Below are positions 1 to 7,780 of a stretch of 64,000 nucleotides of DNA, in pieces. Location: NCBI RefSeq assembly GCF_021729845.1, contig NZ_CP063397.1, positions 1,812,001-1,876,000 of the forward strand. The letters are read 5' to 3'. Within the stretch, counting starts at the first letter, position 1. Each line of letters begins with the position of its first letter. This DNA is from Rhizobium sp. SL42 (GTDB taxonomy: Bacteria; Pseudomonadota; Alphaproteobacteria; Rhizobiales; Rhizobiaceae). The position numbers and the translations under genes are program-made. Below the pieces are notes generated by a model that was not told the DNA's origin, searched no databases, and saw nothing but the letters and a program-made list of their open reading frames with translations.

Positions 1-847
1 TCTCGACGAACTCGTCCACCGTGGTCACGTGGCCGGCCAGCCCCTGCTGCAGGAAGCGCTGCCGGCGGCCGATCAGCGCCTTCCGCTCGGCAGCCTTCGG
101 AAAAAATTGTACAAGCGCGTCGGCAACCGGCGTCTGCGCATTGCCCTCGGCATGGATCCGGTCGATGGCAAATGCCGCCTCTGCACCCACCAGTCGCGAC
201 TGGAAGAGAAGCAGGAAGCTTGGGATGAAGCTTTGCTCCGGCTCGGCAATGCCGGAGGTGACGGCCTCCGCCTCCAGAGTTTCCCAGTCTCGCTGCGTCA
301 GGAACTGTGCTGCCGTCACCTGCGAGAGTGGGTTGTAGCGCTGAAACGGCCCATATCCGGCTTCCGGATTGGCGGCCACGAAGCTTGCCCATTCCTCCTC
401 GGTAATCTGGAATGGCCCGATGGCCGACGTTCCAGGCAGCCGGTTGCCGAACTTCGTCAGGTCGCTTTCGATCCAGGCCAGCGCGATTAGATAGTCCGCA
501 AGGATCGCCGGCGCCCCGTCCGTTTCGCTGGCATGTGCCTGGATTTCTATCCGTGCGCAGTGCTTGACGAATACGTCCTCGTCCACCGGCGGCACATCGA
601 ATGTCTTCAACGGACCGATATGACCGATTTGGATCCAGCCGCTGTCGCCCACGGCGCCTGAGGTCGGTCTGTAGGTGACATGGCGCCATTCTTCGAGTGC
701 CGATACGTTCTGATCTGACGAAAGGTCGAGGTAAATCGTGTCGTCGATGGAAAGGATGTTGACCAGAGCGGAGTCCGTCGATGGCTCTTGATAGAGCCGT
801 GCCCGACGTTTCTGGCCAGACGCCACTACGACATAGACTTGCTCCAT
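1..847 (-). CDS. SH3-like / lytic transglycosylase-like protein, partial (3' end beyond window)
   Basis: An open frame reads leftwards from an ATG at 847 and is still open at base 1, so at least 282 residues are present and the C-terminus is missing. Residues about 5-80 look like a bacterial SH3 domain (the SGWIQIGHI stretch fits its end). Residues about 115-160 have the lysozyme-like pattern ALAWIESDL followed by SAIGPFQITEEEW, with Glu127 as candidate catalytic acid of a peptidoglycan transglycosylase. There is no obvious signal peptide. It begins 9 bases after the stop of the lipoprotein gene on the same strand, so the two form an operon and probably act on the cell wall together. The domain call is from motif resemblance only. 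Confidence 0.62.
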   Translation of the reverse strand, partial: MEQVYVVVASGQKRRARLYQEPSTDSALVNILSIDDTIYLDLSSDQNVSALEEWRHVTYRPTSGAVGDSGWIQIGHIGPLKTFDVPPVDEDVFVKHCARIEIQAHASETDGAPAILADYLIALAWIESDLTKFGNRLPGTSAIGPFQITEEEWASFVAANPEAGYGPFQRYNPLSQVTAAQFLTQRDWETLEAEAVTSGIAEPEQSFIPSFLLLFQSRLVGAEAAFAIDRIHAEGNAQTPVADALVQFFPKAAERKALIGRRQRFLQQGLAGHVTTVDEFVE

Positions 848-856
848 GGCCGGCTC

Positions 857-2113
857 CTATTGTGCGGCTGCGGTTGCTAACTTCTTCACGAGTTCTGCGC
901 TCAGAGACCTATTCTGATTTGTGGTGGTGGCCTGCATCCCGTACAAGTTTCTCGCGTCTGCGATCCTGTCGCGCAGTTCCGGCGTGTTCAGCGTCACTGT
1001 CGCCTTGTCGAGGGCGGGAAGCTTCTTGATCACGGCGTTCAGGTCGTCGATCAGGTCAGAAAGCCGGTTTGGATTGTCGCGCATCACCACCGCTTCGTAG
1101 AAGTTTTTCACGCCCTTTTCGGGATCGCCCGACCTGCAGCCCGATGTGGCTAGGAATTCGAACTCAGCCCTTTGCAGCGGGCCGGTATTCCGGGATCCCT
1201 GGGTGTCGCGATAGTTCTGGATGCCCGCCAGCGTGTCCGAGCCGGGTTTTCCGTCCTCTGGGACGCAGATCGCGCGTTGCACCAGCTTGATCTCGGCCTC
1301 CGTATAGCCGCTTTCCTTCGGAAAAATCTTGTCGCATTCCTTACAGGAAACCTTGCCGCGGCTCGGCTTTTGATCTGCCTGCATGCCAGCTGTGGCAGGA
1401 CCTTTTCCCGACTTGAAGGCGCTGATCGCGTCCACTTCCTGTTGTATGCTATCGGCAAGCGATTGCGGCGCGATGCCGGAGGCGGCAGCGAGCGCATATG
1501 TATTGGCATCGAGCACGATCGTTTGTGGCGTGCAGATCCGCAGATAGCCGCGCAGTGCGAAGACCATTTCCGGACTTTTCGAAAAAGTCACCTGCATAAA
1601 CTGGCGGCGGAACTCCAGCCGTCGCTCGTAGACGATCCGCTTGATCGTGCTGCTTTCCAGCCCCATCAACAGGGAATTGTTGAAGGCGTCATACAGCGAC
1701 CCGGTGAGGCCCAGTGCCTGGGCGACATAGGCAATCGTGTCGGTACTGGCGCTGGCGATCGTCAGGACGCTTGTTGCAGCACTACCGATCGCCACCAGCG
1801 AGGAATGCACGCGGCCGGCCTCGACCCGCTTGTTGTCGATCCATGCCAGATAGTGGTCGCACCGGGCGTCGATATCGTTGAATCCGGCCTGCACGAGCAT
1901 CGAGTAGTCGCTGCAATCGGCCGCGGTGCCGCTGCGCTGCAGATTGGTCTGGTTGCAGAGTTCACCGAAGTAAGCGGCAATATTGTTGGTCGCGCGGGGT
2001 GTCTGGCTGGAATACAGATCCTGCCCGACCCCTCTGTCGCCAAGCGCCGGGGTGCAGCCGGCGATGAGCCCCAGCGTGATGAGAAAGAGTATCCGCCCCA
2101 GTATCACGATCAT
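857..2113 (-). CDS. Predicted lipoprotein of unknown function
   Basis: 418 residues. The N-terminus is a hydrophobic signal ending in a lipobox (LIAGC, Cys20), so the protein should be lipid-anchored in the periplasm. A second apolar stretch lies around residues 108-145 and may insert in a membrane. A CKEC pair at about residue 260 and other scattered cysteines suggest disulfides or metal binding. The family is not recognised. The transglycosylase-like gene follows immediately downstream, suggesting the pair is made together and works at the envelope. Upstream, 2114-2373 is AT-rich and likely carries the promoter. Confidence 0.7.
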   Translation of the reverse strand: MIVILGRILFLITLGLIAGCTPALGDRGVGQDLYSSQTPRATNNIAAYFGELCNQTNLQRSGTAADCSDYSMLVQAGFNDIDARCDHYLAWIDNKRVEAGRVHSSLVAIGSAATSVLTIASASTDTIAYVAQALGLTGSLYDAFNNSLLMGLESSTIKRIVYERRLEFRRQFMQVTFSKSPEMVFALRGYLRICTPQTIVLDANTYALAAASGIAPQSLADSIQQEVDAISAFKSGKGPATAGMQADQKPSRGKVSCKECDKIFPKESGYTEAEIKLVQRAICVPEDGKPGSDTLAGIQNYRDTQGSRNTGPLQRAEFEFLATSGCRSGDPEKGVKNFYEAVVMRDNPNRLSDLIDDLNAVIKKLPALDKATVTLNTPELRDRIADARNLYGMQATTTNQNRSLSAELVKKLATAAAQ

Positions 2114-2373
2114 GCCCCTTCACGTAAGACATGTCGGAAAATCTGCGCTCGCGTTTGACGAGCGTCAAATAATTTTTATTAGAAGTTGATTGATGTTGCT
2201 GACTTGTCCACAAGTTGAGTAAATGCTGTTGTAATATATCTCGGCGGATGCAAGTGAAATCATAGTATTTTATAATTTGTTATCGGCAGTCTGGCCTGTT
2301 TTGACCGGCTGTATTTCCCGTATCCGGTGCAGGCGGTTGTGCCTGAAGGGGGGCAGGTACGCGCCGTTCGTTT

Positions 2374-2619
2374 TCATCCCTTGATCTTGATCCCGGCCTC
2401 GATCGCCGCCGCGATGAACGCCTTGCGGGCATCCTCGTCGGTTTTCTTGCCGGCATCGACCGCCGCGCAGACCAGCAAGGCCTTGTCCAGCGCGGCGCCG
2501 TCTTCCGTCGGCCAGTCCTCGATCAGCGCCCAGCAGGCGGCCATGGTGCTGTCGATCGTGACGTCTGCGCCATCGTCTCCGATGGCAAGCGTTACGGGTT
2601 GGGTCCAGGTCTTGTGCAT
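2374..2619 (-). CDS. DUF982 family protein
   Basis: 81 residues from the ATG at 2619 (MHKTWTQPV); a longer frame starts at 2673 but adds an atypical N-terminus. The pattern matches DUF982, a small family common and often multi-copy in rhizobia: an N-terminal W..PV strand, a conserved WP (EDWPTEDG), a Cys in an alpha-helix (LLVCAAVDAG), and a C-terminal ARKAFIAAAIEAG helix. The molecular function is unknown. It is a lone gene on this strand, divergent from the HxlR-type regulator. Confidence 0.75.
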   Translation of the reverse strand: MHKTWTQPVTLAIGDDGADVTIDSTMAACWALIEDWPTEDGAALDKALLVCAAVDAGKKTDEDARKAFIAAAIEAGIKIKG

Positions 2620-2837
2620 CGGGCTTCGGCTTTCGAAAAGGCGGGTGGAACTGTGGGCGGGAACCGCAGGCAAGGAATTGCGGGCAGGGAACTACGTATA
2701 GGGGCCGGCAGGCGACCCCGATTTGTCCTCTATAGTGCCAAGTGCGCCCCGCCGCCACTACACTATCTGTACTGGACGGCCGGTGGCCGCAGGATCATAG
2801 TCGGGTCCGGCGGAGGATCTTGCGCGGAGGATCTGTA

Positions 2838-3548
2838 ATGTCCAGGGACGGCTATCACCAGTTTTGCCCCGTGGCCAAGGCTTGCGAATTGCTGGAGCCG
2901 CGCTGGACCATGCTGTTATTATGCGAGATGTGGGCCGGATCGACCCGTTTCAACGAGATCCAGCGCGGCGTGCCGGGCATTTCGCCGACGCTCCTGTCCA
3001 AGCGCCTGCGCGAGATGGAGGAGCGTGGCCTGGTCGACCGCCGGGAAGGCCAGAGCGGCGGCGAGATCCACTACCGCACGACAGCGGTTGCCGATGAACT
3101 GGAGCCGATCGTGCATGCGCTCGGCGAGTGGGCGCATCGCAATGTCGATACCGAGGTGACGCTGGAGCATCTCGATGCCAGGCTCCTGATGTGGAACATC
3201 CGCCGCAAGGTCGATCCCGGCTTCCTGCCGCCCGCCCGCCGCTCGGTGATCCAGTTCACCTTTCCGGAATTGCCGCGCGAGGATCAGAGCTATTGGCTGG
3301 TTGCAAAGCCCGGAGACGTTGTCGATCTCTGCTCGATCGACCCGCGATATAATGTCGATCTCTTCGTCCGCGCCGATCTCTACGCCATGACTGCCGCCTG
3401 GATGGGCCACTCGACCTTTCCCGCCGAAATCGCCCGCGAACGCATCGCCCTGATCGGCGATCGCACGCTTGCCGCAACCATCGACCGCTGGCTGGTCCGC
3501 AGTTCCTATGCGGCGGTCTGCCCCAGCAATTCCAGGAAAAGTGCGTAA
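2838..3548 (+). CDS. HxlR-family winged-helix regulator with C-terminal SCP2-like region
   Basis: 236 residues from the ATG at 2838, preceded by GGAGG. Residues about 8-105 form an HxlR winged helix: CPVAKACELLEPRWTMLLL, then a GVPGISPTLLSKRL recognition region and a wing ending at the YRTTAVADEL segment. Cys10 is the conserved HxlR cysteine that acts as a redox or electrophile sensor in some members. Residues about 115-225 resemble an SCP2-type lipid-binding fold, seen in longer members of this family. The last codons lie inside the first copy of a 55-base tandem repeat, so the C-terminal tail (CPSNSRKSA) may be repeat-derived. It is probably autoregulated, as is usual for HxlR proteins; its target is not evident. 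Confidence 0.82.
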   Translation: MSRDGYHQFCPVAKACELLEPRWTMLLLCEMWAGSTRFNEIQRGVPGISPTLLSKRLREMEERGLVDRREGQSGGEIHYRTTAVADELEPIVHALGEWAHRNVDTEVTLEHLDARLLMWNIRRKVDPGFLPPARRSVIQFTFPELPREDQSYWLVAKPGDVVDLCSIDPRYNVDLFVRADLYAMTAAWMGHSTFPAEIARERIALIGDRTLAATIDRWLVRSSYAAVCPSNSRKSA

Positions 3549-3685
3549 GCAGTTTTCCGTCAGGAATTGCGTCTTGGAGGCAAATTCCAGGAAAAGTGCG
3601 TAAGCGGTTTTCCGTCAGGAATTGCGTGCTGGGAGCCAATTCGAGGAAAAGTGCGTAAGCGGTTTTCCGTTCGCAAAAACGCAAA
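3528..3685. repeat. 55-base tandem repeat, three copies (last one partial), palindromic core
   Basis: Units begin at 3528, 3583 and 3638, exactly 55 bases apart. Each has a GGAAAAGTGCGTAAGC core followed by GGTTTTCC (AGTTTTCC in copy 1), so GGAAAA and TTTTCC can pair as a short hairpin. Copies 1 and 2 also share the TTCCGTCAGGAATTGCG segment. The first copy overlaps the end of the HxlR-type gene. A related element occurs at 43741-43800. This resembles interspersed palindromic elements of rhizobial genomes. Confidence 0.8.
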
Positions 3686-4028
3686 ACCAGTTCCCGGCAA
3701 ATCCGACACACAAGACGATCGTCATGCTCGGCCTTGTGCCGAGCATCTGCCAAAGCCGGCCAAAGCCCGTAATTAGCAGATAAAAACAATGCAAAAAGCA
3801 GGACGCAGCAGACCCGCGGGACAAGCCCGAGGGTGACGTTCGAGAGCGCTGACGCACCGTTCGAAAAGAGGCGCCTCGCCGATACCACCCGCCTTTGCTA
3901 CACTTCCTGTATCGCCCGCTACACTTCCTGCACTGGCCGCGCCTGGGGCGCGGGCGCATCCTTGGTCTCAGCAGGTCAGGCCTTCGCGCCGGCCTGTCAT
4001 CACCTCAATCCGCCCAAGGAGACATGCC
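3549..4028. other. Gene-free stretch with repeats
   Basis: Besides the end of the 55-base repeats, it holds a perfect hairpin at 3724-3746 (ATGCTCGGC, 5-base loop, GCCGAGCAT). The sequence at 3820-3838 (GGACAAGCCCGAGGGTGACG) belongs to a palindrome family common in alphaproteobacterial intergenic DNA. Two near-identical CTACACTTCCTG segments lie at 3898-3930. No convincing coding frame was found. Confidence 0.6.
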
Positions 4029-4904
4029 ATGACTTCCCCTCACTCCTCCGTGCATCCCTCGCCATCGGCAGCCCCGATGCCGCCCGGCTCGCCCGCGGCC
4101 ACGGCTGATCTCGCCGCCGTCAAGGCGCGCCAGCAGGGCGCCTGGTCGTCCGGCGATTATGCTGTGATCGGCACCACGCTGCAGATCGTCGGTGAAAACC
4201 TGTGCGAGGCGCTTGACCTGCATGCCGGCAGCCGCGTGCTCGATGTCGCCGCCGGCAATGGCAATGCGACGCTCGCCGCCGCCCGCCGCTGGTGCGACGT
4301 CACCGCGACGGATTATGTGCCGGCGCTCCTGGAAAAGGCCAAGGCAAGGGCAAGAGCCGAAGGTCTCGACGTGACCTTCCAGACGGCCGATGCCGAGGCT
4401 TTGCCTTTTGCCGACGAGAGCTTCGATGTGGTTCTGTCGACATTCGGCGTGATGTTCACGCCGGATCAGGGCAAGGCGGCCGCCGAAATGCTGCGTGTGG
4501 TCAAGCCGGGTGGCCGCATCGGTCTTGCCAACTGGACGCCGGAAAGCATCATCGGCCAGCTGTTCGCCACACTCGGCCGGCATCTGCCACCGCCGGCCGG
4601 CGTCAAGTCTCCGGCGCTCTGGGGCACCCGGGCAAGGCTGTCGGAATTGTTCGAGGATGCGGAACGCATCGAAACCACCCAGCGCAGCTACACTTTCCGC
4701 TATCGCTCGCCGGCCCATTGGCTGGATATTTTCCGCACCTGGTACGGCCCGGTCCACAAGGCCTTTGCCAGCCTGCCGGATGATACGGCGCGTGCCGCCC
4801 TCGAACGCGACATCCTGGCCGTGATCAACGGCCACAACCGGGCCGAGGACGGCACGCTGGTGATGTCGAGCGACTATCTCGAGGTCATCGTCACCGCCCG
4901 CTGA
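4029..4904 (+). CDS. Class I SAM-dependent methyltransferase (UbiE/Methyltransf_11 type)
   Basis: 291 residues, RBS AAGGAGA just upstream. After a Pro/Ala-rich N-terminus of about 30 residues comes a Rossmann methyltransferase: motif I VLDVAAGNGNATL (about residues 71-83), the acidic TATDYVPAL strand, TADAEALPFADESFD (motif II region), and the LRVVKPGGRIGLANW post-motif. The YAVIGTTLQIVGENL start is typical of a subfamily of small-molecule methyltransferases in rhizobia. The substrate is unknown. It appears to be a single-gene unit. Confidence 0.85.
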   Translation: MTSPHSSVHPSPSAAPMPPGSPAATADLAAVKARQQGAWSSGDYAVIGTTLQIVGENLCEALDLHAGSRVLDVAAGNGNATLAAARRWCDVTATDYVPALLEKAKARARAEGLDVTFQTADAEALPFADESFDVVLSTFGVMFTPDQGKAAAEMLRVVKPGGRIGLANWTPESIIGQLFATLGRHLPPPAGVKSPALWGTRARLSELFEDAERIETTQRSYTFRYRSPAHWLDIFRTWYGPVHKAFASLPDDTARAALERDILAVINGHNRAEDGTLVMSSDYLEVIVTAR

Positions 4905-5125
4905 GGCGCCCGGCTTGCCGCAAATCGATCGAGACAGGATAGAGCCGTCGGAGCCTTCCGGCGGCTTCTGCGCGCCGCCCGCAGCCGCTGTGGCCCTGGC
5001 GGCCTTGGCCGCCTTGGCCGGCGCGTGAAGACCGCAAATACCCATCTTGACTTGCCGTCCGTCAGGGTCCATGTGCCCCTGATGGGTGCGCCGCAACACG
5101 TGCCACCCGAACCGAGGACAGGAAG

Positions 5126-5182
5126 ATGAACCCCGACAGTCGAAGTTCGACGTCTGACAGCCCGCGAACAACGGTCATCTAG
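5126..5182 (+). CDS. Candidate 18-residue leader peptide upstream of corA
   Basis: A short frame MNPDSRSSTSDSPRTTVI runs from an ATG at 5126 to a TAG at 5182, preceded by AGGACAGGAAG, a usable RBS. It ends 47 bases before corA. Acid and proline residues near the start (MNPD, then SDSP) recall leader peptides of Mg2+ transporter genes such as mgtL, but there is no clear homology. Its last codons can pair with sequence that otherwise forms a hairpin next to the corA RBS. Proposed from sequence logic only. Confidence 0.4.
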   Translation: MNPDSRSSTSDSPRTTVI

Positions 5183-5223
5183 CCCTCGTCGAGGCGCCCG
5201 GTGACCGCGAGGTCGCCAAGGAG
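5172..5223 (+). promoter_or_regulatory. Two mutually exclusive hairpins before the corA RBS
   Basis: Hairpin B: GGTGACC (5200-5206), GCGA tetraloop, GGTCGCC (5211-5217), a 7-bp stem with one G-U, ending directly before AAGGAG (5218-5223), the corA RBS. Hairpin A: CGGTCATC (5172-5179), inside the end of the leader ORF, can pair with GGTGACCG (5200-5207) over 8 bp. A and B share 5200-5206, so only one can form. Ribosome position on the leader could choose between them and change access to the RBS or the transcript's fate. Confidence 0.45.
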
Positions 5224-5229
5224 TGCCCC

Positions 5230-6210
5230 ATGCTGCGCAATTTTTCGCGTCAAGCCGATCATATCGTGTCTGCAGATCCTGCTGCCGTCGAGCCCATGCC
5301 CGTCATCTGGTTCGACCTGCTCAACCCGGCTGCTGACCAGAGCCGCGCGGTCGAAGCGGCCCTCGACATCGCCATCCCGACCCGTGACGAGATGGAGGAG
5401 ATCGAACTCTCCGCCCGTCTCTATCAGGAGGACGGCGCCGAGTTCATGACGATGACGGCGCTCGCCGGCCTTGACGGCGACGATCCGGTCAAGACGCCGG
5501 TCACGTTCATCCTCAAGGGTGAAAGCCTGGTCACCGTGCGCTACGCCGATCCCAAGCCCTTCGAGACCTTCATCATCCGTGCCAAGCGGGCGAACGGGCT
5601 GGTCTGCACCAATGGCGAAACGGTGATGCTCGGCCTGCTCGAATCGATCATCGATCGTCTCGCCGATGTGCTGGAGCGGGTCGGCAACGAGATCGACGGC
5701 GTCTCGCGCGAGGTGTTCCGCTCCAAGGCGGCCAAGGTCAACAAGAAGACGCGCGACCTGCAGTCGCTGATCGAGCAGATCGGCCGCAAGGGCGACCTCC
5801 TGACCGCCGCCCGCGAAAGCCTGGTGTCGATCTCGCGCCTCGTTGCCTATCATGCCGCGCTGGAAACGCCCGCCCGCAAGGTGGCCAAGGAAACCCGCCA
5901 GCGCATCAAGCTTTTGCAGCGCGATGCGGTCTCGCTTGGCGATCACGCCCAGTTCCTGCAGGGCAAGATCAATTTCCTGCTCGATGCGACGCTCGGCCTG
6001 ATCAATCTCGAGCAGAACCAGATTATCAAGATCTTCTCGGTCGCCTCCGTCGCCTTCCTGCCGCCGACGCTGGTTGCCTCGATCTACGGCATGAATTTCG
6101 AGACCATGCCGGAATTGCAATGGCAGATCGGCTATCCGATGGCGATCGGCCTGATGGTTCTCTCGGCGGCACTGCCCTACCTCTATTTCCGCCGTCGCGG
6201 CTGGCTCTAG
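5230..6210 (+). CDS. corA: CorA-family Mg2+ transporter
   Basis: 326 residues, RBS AAGGAG 6 bases before the ATG. CorA proteins are pentameric inner-membrane channels for Mg2+ and sometimes Co2+ or Ni2+. The N-terminal two-thirds is the cytoplasmic domain with long helices (residues about 130-265). Two C-terminal membrane helices follow, with the signature YGMNF at the pore mouth between them (about residue 288-292) and a basic tail (FRRRGWL). Length and topology fit the family. The 5' leader of over 300 bases carries a candidate leader peptide and switchable hairpins, pointing to post-transcriptional control. Confidence 0.93.
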   Translation: MLRNFSRQADHIVSADPAAVEPMPVIWFDLLNPAADQSRAVEAALDIAIPTRDEMEEIELSARLYQEDGAEFMTMTALAGLDGDDPVKTPVTFILKGESLVTVRYADPKPFETFIIRAKRANGLVCTNGETVMLGLLESIIDRLADVLERVGNEIDGVSREVFRSKAAKVNKKTRDLQSLIEQIGRKGDLLTAARESLVSISRLVAYHAALETPARKVAKETRQRIKLLQRDAVSLGDHAQFLQGKINFLLDATLGLINLEQNQIIKIFSVASVAFLPPTLVASIYGMNFETMPELQWQIGYPMAIGLMVLSAALPYLYFRRRGWL

Positions 6211-6292
6211 CATGGCATGAGGCGAGGGGGGCGTTGCCGGCGCAACGGTCCCCTTCTTGACGGTCCTGTTCGTGTTGCTCCCCGTCTTCCCG

Positions 6293-7063
6293 TCAGGCGC
6301 GCACGGCGACGACGAACAGCCGCGGAAAACGCAGCAATCGCCGCCCGTCGGCAAGCGGCGGATAGGCGTGGTCGATCCTGGCCGTATAGTCGGCGAGGAA
6401 TGCGGCTTCGTGCTCGGTGCCGGCAGCCGCCAGATAAGGCCGAAGGCCGGTGCCGCGCACCCATTCGACGATCGCCTGCGCATCGACCATCGGGTGATTG
6501 TAGATCGTATGCCAGATGTCGATGCGGGCTGAGAGCGGCGACAGCGCATCGATGTAGCGGGCAGGCAGCGGCAGCGACGTCCGGCGCAGCCGCCCGCCGG
6601 CAAAACGATCGGCCCACGGCCCGGCAGCGCCGGTCTCCTCCATCATCCGATGCGTCGGCTCGTCGAGATTGTCGGGCATCTGCACGGCGAGAACCGAGCC
6701 GGGTCGAAGCGCTATCAGCCATTGCTGCATCAGCGCTAGATGGTCCGGGATCCATTGCAGCACCGCATTGGCATAGAGCAGATCGGCGTCGGCCGGTGGC
6801 GCCCATTGGCTGAGATCGGCTTCGGCAAAGCGGATATGCGGCAGCCGCGCCCGCGCCTTATCGAGCATGTCCCGGTCGCTGTCGATGCCGCTGACGGCGT
6901 CCTGTCCGAAGCGCTCGACCAGCAGTTCGGTCGAATTGCCCGGCCCGCAGCCGAGATCGATCACGCGCGAAGCAGAGGCCAGCGGCACCTGCGCCAGCAG
7001 ATCCCGCGCCGGGCGGGTGCGTTCATCCTCGAATTTCAGATATTGCTCCGCCGACCAGGCCAT
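6293..7063 (-). CDS. tam: Trans-aconitate 2-methyltransferase
   Basis: 256 residues from the ATG at 7063 ([19 protein letters not shown]), chosen over an in-frame start at 7087 because GGGAG lies at the right distance. Tam methylates trans-aconitate, a toxic side product of the citrate cycle, using SAM. The N-terminal W...[16 protein letters not shown] block, motif [25 protein letters not shown], and the [13 protein letters not shown] block are characteristic of Tam. The C-terminal [25 protein letters not shown] region is also conserved. It is a cytoplasmic single-gene unit convergent with corA. Confidence 0.9.
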   Translation of the reverse strand: MAWSAEQYLKFEDERTRPARDLLAQVPLASASRVIDLGCGPGNSTELLVERFGQDAVSGIDSDRDMLDKARARLPHIRFAEADLSQWAPPADADLLYANAVLQWIPDHLALMQQWLIALRPGSVLAVQMPDNLDEPTHRMMEETGAAGPWADRFAGGRLRRTSLPLPARYIDALSPLSARIDIWHTIYNHPMVDAQAIVEWVRGTGLRPYLAAAGTEHEAAFLADYTARIDHAYPPLADGRRLLRFPRLFVVAVRA

Positions 7064-7122
7064 GGCGATACTCCCTTTTGCCGGCACTATAGGTCGACGA
7101 TGACCGCTTCTGGCTCAACTGG

Positions 7123-7485
7123 TCAATGTGTCGGCTTCTGCAGCTGCTTTTCCCTAATCTTGATCGTAATCTGCGGGTCTTCTATTCGCACGATCTCCTT
7201 GGTAGCTTCGGAGCACATGTCCAACTGGTTCGCGTGACAAAGTGCCGCCAAAGTTACGGCAACTCCTCCAACTTCTTGGCCTGGGTCGCCGCTGGGACGG
7301 TCGAACACATAGGCTACTAAGCTCGATGCTTGCTCTTTGGTGCATCCCAATGACTGCACGAGCTCCAAAGCCTCTTCTAAGAATCGCCTGTTGCGCTCGT
7401 CTCTGTCTTGCGTGAGTTTGTTGCCGAAGCAGCGTAACATCCACGAATGGACCCGGGCCTGAAATTCGCCTTCGTTCGACGCCAT
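7123..7485 (-). CDS. MazG-like NTP pyrophosphohydrolase family protein
   Basis: 120 residues. The helix RFLEEALELVQSLG supplies the EExxE-like acidic pattern of all-alpha NTP pyrophosphohydrolases, and GDPGQEVGGVAVTLAALC supplies the second helix. RVHSWMLRCFG at the N-terminus is typical of short phage- and island-associated members. Such enzymes hydrolyse (d)NTPs to monophosphates; the substrate here is unknown. GC content is below that of the neighbours, which hints at transfer. A flanking mobile element was not seen. Confidence 0.65.
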   Translation of the reverse strand: MASNEGEFQARVHSWMLRCFGNKLTQDRDERNRRFLEEALELVQSLGCTKEQASSLVAYVFDRPSGDPGQEVGGVAVTLAALCHANQLDMCSEATKEIVRIEDPQITIKIREKQLQKPTH

Positions 7486-7780
7486 ATCATTTTCTCGTCA
7501 TTTCTGGCTGCGACAGAAACCTGTCACAGGGAACTGGAGCAACAAATTCCGGCTCGGCGCTAAGTTGTCAATCAGTCAAATTGGTTATCGACACGGCAGC
7601 TTTCCACCTCATCTCAGACATCTGTGAACCGGTGCTGGAATGGCAGGTTCGGGCAGACTGCGGACGATAATCCCGCATCGTCCCGTCCGGGAAAAAGCAC
7701 GAAAGACGCTCGACCTCACACCGCAGAATAGAGAAGATTCGTGGCGTGACAGGCGCGAGAACCGCTCGCACACCGCGATG

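Noticed and set aside
29..490. Plus-strand open frames at the left edge
   Set aside because: The opposite strand carries a continuous frame from 847 to the edge with SH3 and transglycosylase-like motifs.
3256..3888. 210-codon minus-strand frame across the 55-base repeats
   Set aside because: Composed of repeat translation and antisense of the HxlR gene.
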